Positions 1-4,230 of a stretch of DNA of 5,328 nucleotides are shown here, piece after piece (position 1 is the stretch's first letter; each line of letters opens with the position of its first letter). This stretch comes from Clostridiales bacterium. GTDB taxonomy: Bacteria; Bacillota; Clostridia; Christensenellales; Christensenellaceae. The position numbers were made by a program, and so were the translations under genes. The stretch spans positions 1 to 5,328 of the forward strand of contig JAHZHM010000061.1 of NCBI GenBank assembly GCA_019420265.1. Reading direction: 5' to 3'. Under the pieces are notes generated by a model. It was not told where the DNA came from, made no database searches, and saw only the letters and a list, made by a program, of their open reading frames with translations.

Positions 1-877
1 CCAGCAGCGAGCAGTTGACCGAAGCCGCGCCATACATCCAGGCCGTCGCCGCGTTGACTTCCGCCTTATAGAAATCGTTATGCCCATGCCATTCCAAGAG
101 CTCGGAAGGCACACCCGAATAGAAGCGTAGGCCATAAACGATGCCGGGCACGCTGCGGGGCAGCGCCGCACCCGGATAGGGCACGCCATAGCCCATGGTA
201 TCGCACATGCGAATCTTGATCGGAATTTTCGCATCCGCCATCAACCGCATGAGCTCGTTGGCAAAGGGGACGACAAATCCATAGAAATCCGCCCGGGTGA
301 TATCCTCGAAATGGCAGCGCGGCCGAATGCCCAGCGCCAGCGCATCTTTGACGATGCCCAGGTATTTATCCATCGCCTGTTTTCTCGTCAGCCCCATCTT
401 ATTGAAGATGTGGTAATCCGAGCAAGAGACCAAGATGCCCGTCTCCTTGATGCCCAGGTTTTTGACCAGCTCAAAATCCTTCTTGCTGGCGCGAATCCAG
501 GTGGTAATCTCGGGAAATTCGTAGCCCAAATCCTGGCAAAGGGCCAGGGCCTCCCGATCCTTTTCCGTATAGACGAAAAACTCGCTCTGCCGGATGATGC
601 CGTTTTCCCCGCCCAGCCGGTGCATCAGCTGATAGAGATCCCGAATCTGCTTTGGCGTAAAAGGCGCCATGGCCTGCTGCCCATCCCGGAAGGTGGTATC
701 CGTAATCCAGATCTCATCCGGCACATACTGCGGCACGACGCGGTGGTTAAACCGCGTTTTGGGGATCTGATCATAGGGGAAAACATCCCGGAACAGCACA
801 GGCTGCTCCACATCCTGCAATGTGTAGTGATAGTCGTTTTCCTGCAATAAATTTGTGCGTCGATACTGCTTTTCCAA
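1..877 (-). CDS. Re-citrate synthase-like enzyme (homocitrate/isopropylmalate synthase superfamily), C-terminus off left edge
   Basis: Enzymes of this superfamily condense acetyl-CoA with a 2-oxo acid on a metal-dependent TIM barrel in the cytoplasm. The window shows 292 N-terminal residues. After a roughly 55-residue N-terminal segment comes the barrel motif DTTFRDGQQ (60-68), whose Asp60 is the expected metal ligand. It is followed by RQSEFF (96-101), CHFEDITRADFYGFVVPF (188-205) and EWHGHNDFY (262-270), whose His264 and His266 are the expected remaining ligands. From memory, the run of motifs (KETGIL, SDYHIF, CDTMGYGVPYPGAALPRSVP) resembles clostridial Re-citrate synthases, which make citrate from oxaloacetate and acetyl-CoA and are often annotated as isopropylmalate synthase. 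That assignment is inference; homocitrate or isopropylmalate synthase remains possible. The start is TTG at 877, because an in-frame TAG lies five codons upstream and GAGGTG sits 5 nt before the TTG. No in-frame ATG occurs before residue 70, which is inside the barrel. Confidence 0.87.
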   Translation of the reverse strand, partial: MEKQYRRTNLLQENDYHYTLQDVEQPVLFRDVFPYDQIPKTRFNHRVVPQYVPDEIWITDTTFRDGQQAMAPFTPKQIRDLYQLMHRLGGENGIIRQSEFFVYTEKDREALALCQDLGYEFPEITTWIRASKKDFELVKNLGIKETGILVSCSDYHIFNKMGLTRKQAMDKYLGIVKDALALGIRPRCHFEDITRADFYGFVVPFANELMRLMADAKIPIKIRMCDTMGYGVPYPGAALPRSVPGIVYGLRFYSGVPSELLEWHGHNDFYKAEVNAATAWMYGAASVNCSLL

Positions 878-882
878 CTCTG

Positions 883-888
883 CACCTC
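883..888 (-). promoter_or_regulatory. Ribosome binding site deciding a TTG start
   Basis: On the minus strand the sequence reads GAGGTG, 5 nt before the TTG at 877-875. The in-frame TAG just upstream (894-892) rules out any earlier start. The site therefore fixes the otherwise unusual TTG initiation codon of the citrate-synthase-like gene. Confidence 0.7.
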
Positions 889-915
889 GTTTCTATCAAA
901 ATGAAAATTTTTAAT

Positions 916-964
916 AAGGGGCTCAAGCCCCGTCATTTACCCACAGCAAGGGCTCAAGCCCCTT
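916..964 (-). repeat. Tandem palindromes forming an alternative large hairpin in the leader of the citrate-synthase-like gene
   Basis: The 13-base sequence GGGCTCAAGCCCC occurs at 919-931 and again at 950-962. Each copy is itself a palindrome: GGGGCT/AGCCCC at 918-931 and GGGCT/AGCCC at 950-961. The copies can also pair with each other: 916-923 with 957-964 (8 bp), then a CA/CA mismatch, then 926-930 with 950-954 (5 bp), leaving a 19-nt loop. Read on the minus strand, the hairpin is followed by TTATTAAAAATTTT, then the ribosome binding site. It could be a tandem operator, a leader structure, or a back-up terminator for the upstream aminotransferase gene. The sequence shows the structure; its role is not known. 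Confidence 0.6.
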
Positions 965-1083
965 AGGATTTCAGCAGAAGATTGTCAAACTCCCGCTGAA
1001 AAGCTGATGACGCCCGCTGCCTTTAGAGGCAAAAAGCATCTTTTTGTTTCTATAAGCCGCCTGAGCGGAAGAATAGCCTTTAT

Positions 1084-1115
1084 AAAAAAGCTGCAGGAAA
1101 CGCTGCAGCTTTTTT
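1084..1115 (-). terminator. Intrinsic terminator of the aminotransferase gene
   Basis: A perfect 13-bp inverted repeat (1084-1096 with 1103-1115) encloses a 6-nt loop. The core AGCTGCAG/CTGCAGCT is flanked by A6 on one side and T6 on the other, so it could act in both directions. It begins 6 nt after the TAA stop of the aminotransferase gene on the minus strand. It should separate that gene from the citrate-synthase-like gene downstream. Confidence 0.9.
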
Positions 1116-1121
1116 CCCATC

Positions 1122-2312
1122 TTATTCAAGCTCCTGGCAGAACTCCCGCAGCCGGGAGACGCCTTTTTTGATGTTTTCCTCGCTGGTCGCATAGGAGAGC
1201 CGAATAAAACCGTCTGCACCAAATGCCACGCCCGGCACAACCGCCACCAGCTTTTCCTGCAGCAAGACTTCCGAGAACTGCACGGAGCCGGAAATCTTCT
1301 GCCCGTGGTAGCTCTTGCCGTATAGCCCTGCAATATTCACAAAGATATAGAATGCACCCCGGGGCATCCGGCAGGAAACGCCGGGGATTTCATTGATGAG
1401 CTCGTAAATCAGCTGTGCCCGCCCGGCGAAGATGGAGACCATCTTTTCCATATCCTCCTGCGGCCCGCGCATGGCGGCCAGCGTCGCATACTGGGAGATA
1501 GAGCAGGCGTTGCTCGTGCTGTGCCCCTGGTAGCTGGCGCAGAGCTTGGCAACCTGCGGCGGCGCGATGAGATAGCCAATGCGCCAGCCTGTCATCGCAT
1601 AGGCCTTGCTGGCGCCGTTGATGATAATGGTGCGCTCTTTGGCATCTTCGGAAATGGACGCGATGGAGATTGCCTGCTTTCCACAGACCAGCTCATCGTA
1701 AATTTCATCCGAAATGATATAGAGATCGTGCGCCTTTGCGAACTGCGCGATCTCCTCCAGCGCCTGACGGCTATAGACATTGCCGCAAGGGTTAGAAGGG
1801 TTATTCAGAATCATGGCGCGGGTATGCTGGCTGACGGCTTTCTCCAAATCTGCCAAATCCGGCTGGAAATCGTTTTCCTCCCGAGCCTGCACAAAAACCG
1901 GCACGCCCCCTGCCATCTTGACCTGCTCGGGGTATGTCAGCCAATAGGGCGAGATGATGATAACCTCGTCTCCCGGGTTTAAAATCACCTGAAAAACATT
2001 ATAGAGGCATTCCTTCGCGCCGCTGGAGACGACGACCTGCGCCGGAGCGAACTTCAGGCCATATTTATGCTCATAGCGATCGCAGGCAGCCTGCCGCAGT
2101 TCCATAATGCCAGGAACGGGTGTGTATCTGGTTTTTCCAGATTCAATGGCCTCGATGGCCGCCTGGCGGATATAGGCCGGCGTATCAAAATCCGGCTCCC
2201 CAACACCAAATCCAACCACATCTTTTCCCTGCGCCCTCAGTTCGCTGGAAAGTGCGTTGATGCCCAGTGTGAGAGATGGGCTGATTGCCTGTGCCTTGTT
2301 TGAAACTTGCAT
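1122..2312 (-). CDS. Pyridoxal-phosphate-dependent class I aminotransferase, aspartate aminotransferase type
   Basis: This 396-residue protein is the normal length for the bacterial (I-gamma) aspartate aminotransferase family, which interconverts aspartate plus 2-oxoglutarate with oxaloacetate plus glutamate in the cytoplasm. Visible landmarks, in order, are GVGEPDFDTP (36-45), SPYWLTYPEQ (121-130), NPSNPCG (171-177), SDEIYDEL with Asp202 and Tyr205 facing PLP, SKAYAMTGWRIGY with the Schiff-base lysine Lys236, and RLSYATS with the carboxylate-binding Arg371. All key residues are present. The start at 2312 is chosen because GGAGG sits 7 nt upstream; an in-frame ATG 24 nt earlier has no good binding site. 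The gene is transcribed alone from its own promoter and ends at a strong terminator. Exact substrate preference cannot be read from sequence; related aromatic or prephenate aminotransferases share these motifs. A citrate-synthase-like neighbour also using oxaloacetate fits an aspartate/glutamate role. Confidence 0.93.
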   Translation of the reverse strand: MQVSNKAQAISPSLTLGINALSSELRAQGKDVVGFGVGEPDFDTPAYIRQAAIEAIESGKTRYTPVPGIMELRQAACDRYEHKYGLKFAPAQVVVSSGAKECLYNVFQVILNPGDEVIIISPYWLTYPEQVKMAGGVPVFVQAREENDFQPDLADLEKAVSQHTRAMILNNPSNPCGNVYSRQALEEIAQFAKAHDLYIISDEIYDELVCGKQAISIASISEDAKERTIIINGASKAYAMTGWRIGYLIAPPQVAKLCASYQGHSTSNACSISQYATLAAMRGPQEDMEKMVSIFAGRAQLIYELINEIPGVSCRMPRGAFYIFVNIAGLYGKSYHGQKISGSVQFSEVLLQEKLVAVVPGVAFGADGFIRLSYATSEENIKKGVSRLREFCQELE

Positions 2313-2319
2313 GTCTGCG

Positions 2320-2324
2320 CCTCC
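2320..2324 (-). promoter_or_regulatory. Ribosome binding site of the aminotransferase gene
   Basis: The minus strand reads GGAGG, 7 nt before the ATG at 2312-2310. It selects this ATG over the in-frame ATG at 2336, which is preceded only by a weak AAGAAG and would place this GGAGG inside the coding sequence. Confidence 0.75.
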
Positions 2325-2356
2325 GTGTTCCTTCATTTTCTTCTTGTCGTTTTATT

Positions 2357-2385
2357 ATCATAGCAGAATCAGCCGCATAAAACAA
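2357..2385 (-). promoter_or_regulatory. Sigma-A-type promoter for the aminotransferase gene
   Basis: On the minus strand TTGTTT (2385-2380) and TATGAT (2362-2357) are separated by 17 nt. A TGC directly before the -10 resembles an extended -10 element. Transcription would start near 2350, giving a leader of about 40 nt before the ATG at 2312. The -35 is only partly conserved. Confidence 0.55.
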
Positions 2386-2525
2386 GAGCAAAATGAAAAA
2401 TTTAATTTGGAAAACTGCACATTTTACAAGTTTTTTTCTTGTTTCGCTTTCTTTTTGAGAAGAAAAGTAATTTTATAATCGGAATGTTTCATTTTAATTC
2501 CATGGGCCTGGGCCGCCAAAACTGC
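2386..2525. other. AT-rich spacer between divergent promoters
   Basis: No gene is supported. The stretch is markedly more AT-rich than the flanking genes and contains runs of T and A, the inverted repeat ACAAG/CTTGT around a T7 loop (2426-2442), and a distant 9-bp inverted repeat AAAATGAAA/TTTCATTTT (2390-2398 and 2487-2495). A TATAAT at 2474-2479 lacks a properly spaced -35. These could be operator or upstream-element sequences, but runs of this kind also arise by chance in AT-rich DNA. Confidence 0.35.
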
Positions 2526-2554
2526 TTGCCATTGCCCTTTAAAATCATTATACT
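2526..2554 (+). promoter_or_regulatory. Sigma-A-type promoter for the DegV-family gene
   Basis: TTGCCA (2526-2531) and TATACT (2549-2554) are separated by exactly 17 nt, close to the consensus at both boxes. Transcription would start near 2561, giving a short leader that carries the AGGAGG site. An in-frame ATG at 2559 would lie at the very start of the transcript, which argues against its use. Confidence 0.75.
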
Positions 2555-2584
2555 ATAAATGGAAAGAAATTTCACATTTTGCCC

Positions 2585-2590
2585 AGGAGG
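2585..2590 (+). promoter_or_regulatory. Ribosome binding site of the DegV-family gene
   Basis: A full AGGAGG lies 7 nt before the ATG at 2598. It shows that translation begins there and not at the in-frame ATG 39 nt upstream. Confidence 0.8.
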
Positions 2591-2597
2591 CCATTTT

Positions 2598-3470
2598 ATG
2601 AGGGAATATATGCTCTCCACCAGCTCGACCACCGATCTGCCAAAGTGGTATATCGAGCAAAATAATCTGCTTTTCTTCTCCTTCTCTTTTGATATGGAGG
2701 GCAAGGAGTATCGGGATAATTTTGGCGAAGATATGCCTGTAAAAGATTTTTACGCCAATCTGCGCGCAGGCACCAATTCCACAACTTCCATGATCAACCG
2801 CGCCGCATTCGAGGCCGGCTTCATTCCCTATCTGGAAAAGGGCGTGGATATTTTGCATATCGAGTTCTCTTCCGCGCTTTCGGGCAGCTATCAGAACGCC
2901 CAAGCGGCCGCCGAAGAGCTGAACGGAAAATACCCCGGCAAGCTGACCGTCATCGATTCGCTCTGCGCTTCTCTGGGGCAGGGGCTGTTGGTGGATTATG
3001 CAGTTCAAATGAAAAAGGCTGGCAAGAGCTTGCAGGAAGTTGCCGAGTGGGTAGAGGCCAATAAGAAGAATATCATCCACTGGTTTACTGTGGACGATCT
3101 CAACCATCTGCGCCGGGGCGGGCGCATCTCCAAGGCTTCTGCATTTTTTGGCACCATGCTGCAAATCAAGCCGGTTTTGGATGTGGACGACGCCGGGCGC
3201 CTGATTCCGCATTTCAAAGTGAAGGGCAGAAAAAAATCCATCCTCGAGATGTTTAACCGCATGAAGGAAGATATCAAAGACCCGGATGGGCAGACGGTGT
3301 TCATCAGCCACGGAGATTGCCTGGAAGATGCCGAAGCCTTAAAGGCAATGATCCTGGAGCATTTCAATATCGACAACGTGCTCATCAACTATGTCGGCCC
3401 AGTCATCGGCGCACATTCCGGCCCGGGAACGCTGGCGCTCTTCTATATGGGCAAACAGCGATACAATTAA
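2598..3470 (+). CDS. DegV-family (FakB-like) fatty-acid-binding protein
   Basis: The 290-residue product has the usual length of the DegV family, cytoplasmic proteins that bind a long-chain fatty acid. In species with the FakA kinase they present it for phosphorylation before incorporation into phospholipid. Landmarks are the N-terminal STSSTTDLP (7-15), the GTNSTTSMIN segment (58-67) at the usual ligand-loop position, SSALSGSYQNA (91-101), LNHLRRGGRISKA (168-180) and the C-terminal GPVIGAHSGPGTLALFY (267-283), with the His-x-Gly-Pro-Gly signature of the family. No signal peptide or membrane segment is visible. The gene has its own promoter and terminator, and no fatty-acid kinase or lipid gene is visible beside it, so it is probably one of several paralogues. 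The ligand and any kinase partner cannot be inferred from this window. Confidence 0.93.
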   Translation: MREYMLSTSSTTDLPKWYIEQNNLLFFSFSFDMEGKEYRDNFGEDMPVKDFYANLRAGTNSTTSMINRAAFEAGFIPYLEKGVDILHIEFSSALSGSYQNAQAAAEELNGKYPGKLTVIDSLCASLGQGLLVDYAVQMKKAGKSLQEVAEWVEANKKNIIHWFTVDDLNHLRRGGRISKASAFFGTMLQIKPVLDVDDAGRLIPHFKVKGRKKSILEMFNRMKEDIKDPDGQTVFISHGDCLEDAEALKAMILEHFNIDNVLINYVGPVIGAHSGPGTLALFYMGKQRYN

Positions 3471-3479
3471 ACTTTGCAG

Positions 3480-3516
3480 AAAAACGCCGCAGGAAAAGCA
3501 ATCCTGCGGCGTTTTT
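3480..3516. terminator. Bidirectional intrinsic terminator between convergent genes
   Basis: A perfect 15-bp inverted repeat (3480-3494 with 3502-3516) has a 7-nt loop, the GC core ACGCCGCAGG/CCTGCGGCGT, and A5/T5 ends. It starts 9 nt after the stop of the DegV-family gene on the plus strand and lies 47 nt beyond the stop of the ATL-like gene on the minus strand. It can therefore serve both genes. Confidence 0.93.
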
Positions 3517-3563
3517 CTCTCGGTATTTTTCTGTTTCACAAACTGCTTTTCCGCATGCTTCGG

Positions 3564-4043
3564 CTACTCCAGTTTAAGCAGCGCCTTTTCATAATCCTTG
3601 ACGTAGTATTTGATATTCTTCCTGCCTTTTTGCAGAACCACATGCCCTTCCGCCTCCAGTTTCTGCTTCTGCGCCAGCTCACCGCCTGGGTATTTGGGGT
3701 TCAGCTCACCGTCGGCTTTGAGCGTCCGCCAATAGGGCGTCTTATCCTGCTGGCGCTGATGGCTGGCCCAGGCCGCGATGGAGACAAAGATGCCTGCTGT
3801 AATGGGATCTGTAAAATCCGCCCCGGCCTTCCTTGCCAAATGCTCCCGCATGGCGCCAACTGTGAGCAGTTTTCCCAGGGGGACTCGCCTCATCAGCGCA
3901 TCGTATGCCATGGGCGGCGCGAAATACATTTTCTCCCCGCCGTATTTTTGAATGGATGCCTGGTCTTTTAGAATCTGAATTTTGGGCATATCCTTATTTT
4001 GATGCAGCATCGCATTAAAATCTTTTTTCTCTTCGTTTGCCAT
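3564..4043 (-). CDS. MGMT-family alkyltransferase-like (ATL-like) protein without an acceptor cysteine
   Basis: The 159-residue product resembles the C-terminal DNA-binding domain of O6-alkylguanine-DNA alkyltransferase, known in clostridial genomes as a stand-alone MGMT-family protein. A family-specific N-terminal part (KYGGEKMYFAPP, 33-44) is followed by VPLGKLLTVGAMREHLARKAG (54-74), matching the helix-turn-helix entry of the fold, then ITAGIFVSIAAWA (81-93) and TPYWRTLKADGELN (102-115). The last sits where true alkyltransferases have PCHRV. The protein contains no cysteine at all, so it cannot accept an alkyl group as MGMT does. ATL proteins bind O6-alkylguanine and pass the lesion to nucleotide excision repair; that role here is inference. 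The start is ATG 4043, because AGGAGGT lies 7 nt upstream; a GTG three codons earlier overlaps that site. It converges on the DegV-family gene. Confidence 0.8.
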   Translation of the reverse strand: MANEEKKDFNAMLHQNKDMPKIQILKDQASIQKYGGEKMYFAPPMAYDALMRRVPLGKLLTVGAMREHLARKAGADFTDPITAGIFVSIAAWASHQRQQDKTPYWRTLKADGELNPKYPGGELAQKQKLEAEGHVVLQKGRKNIKYYVKDYEKALLKLE

Positions 4044-4050
4044 TTTGCCC

Positions 4051-4057
4051 ACCTCCT
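4051..4057 (-). promoter_or_regulatory. Ribosome binding site of the ATL-like gene
   Basis: The minus strand carries AGGAGGT, 7 nt before the ATG at 4043-4041. The in-frame GTG at 4052-4050 overlaps this site, which excludes it as the start. Confidence 0.8.
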
Positions 4058-4063
4058 GCCTTT

Positions 4064-4092
4064 ATCCTAGAGGTTGCCGCCCGCTTTTGCAA
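4064..4092 (-). promoter_or_regulatory. Weak candidate promoter for the ATL-like gene
   Basis: TTGCAA (4092-4087) and TAGGAT (4069-4064) lie 17 nt apart on the minus strand, each matching consensus at four of six bases. A start near 4057 would put the ribosome binding site at the extreme 5' end of the mRNA, which makes the call doubtful. No better pair was found in the gap. Confidence 0.25.
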
Positions 4093-4110
4093 TGAGGCGG
4101 TTTTTATTTT
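4077..4110 (+). terminator. Terminator-like hairpin facing plus strand, no plus gene before it
   Basis: CCGCC (4077-4081) pairs with GGCGG (4096-4100), with GC/GC pairing possible inside the 14-nt loop, and T5-A-T5 follows directly on the plus strand. It looks like an intrinsic terminator for plus-strand transcription, yet the nearest plus-strand gene is the DegV-family gene, which already has its own terminator. It may stop antisense read-through or may be fortuitous. On the minus strand it lies just upstream of the ATL-like gene. Confidence 0.35.
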
Positions 4111-4169
4111 TGTAAAAATTGAATTCTTTCCAACCTGTTGCCTATCCATCCAAAGCCTCACAGCTATCG

Positions 4170-4208
4170 GCAAGGAAAAGAAAGAGACGCCGCTGCGCCC
4201 CTCTCTTT
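4170..4208 (-). terminator. Probable intrinsic terminator of the esterase gene
   Basis: On the minus strand AAAGAGA (4208-4202) pairs with TCTCTTT (4187-4181), and CGC (4197-4195) pairs with GCG (4190-4188). A four-G bulge interrupts the stem, and the T-rich tail CTTTTCCTT follows. It lies 23 nt beyond the stop of the esterase gene. The bulge and interrupted T tract make it much weaker than the other two terminators here. Confidence 0.4.
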
Positions 4209-4230
4209 TCTCTTTGAAGCTAGATACGCT

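Larger units (their letters stand above)
878..1083 (-). other. Intergenic leader between the aminotransferase terminator and the citrate-synthase-like gene
   Basis: No gene is supported here. Besides the tandem palindromes, the minus strand carries a perfect TTGACA (988-983) that could serve as a -35 box, but the hexamer 17 nt downstream is TAAGGG (965-960), a poor -10 that runs into the second palindrome. Small hairpins are also visible: CCGC/GCGG around 1057-1067, and AAAAAG/CTTTTT around 1031-1045. Because a strong terminator closes the upstream gene, a promoter for the citrate-synthase-like gene is expected in this stretch, but I cannot place it firmly. Confidence 0.4.

Noticed and set aside
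311..850. Plus-strand open frame of 179 codons
   Set aside because: It is antisense to the citrate-synthase-like coding region, which carries strong family motifs; no ribosome binding site or recognisable protein sequence.
971..1333. Minus-strand open frame of 120 codons
   Set aside because: It is out of frame with the 3' part of the aminotransferase gene and reads straight through that gene's terminator; no recognisable motif.
2455..2479. TTGAGA and TATAAT as a second plus-strand promoter
   Set aside because: The spacer is only 13 nt, too short for a normal sigma-A promoter.
2498..2593. Possible pairing of GGCCTGGGC near 2500 with the GCCCAGGAGGCC region around the DegV ribosome binding site
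   Set aside because: The upstream partner lies before the -35 box of the strong promoter, so it would not be in the same transcript.
2559..2597. 13-codon N-terminal extension of the DegV-family protein
   Set aside because: The ATG at 2559 lies at the predicted transcription start and has no ribosome binding site, while AGGAGG is placed ideally for the ATG at 2598.
2553..3311. Minus-strand open frame of 252 codons
   Set aside because: It is antisense to the DegV-family gene, which has a promoter, ribosome binding site, terminator and family signatures.
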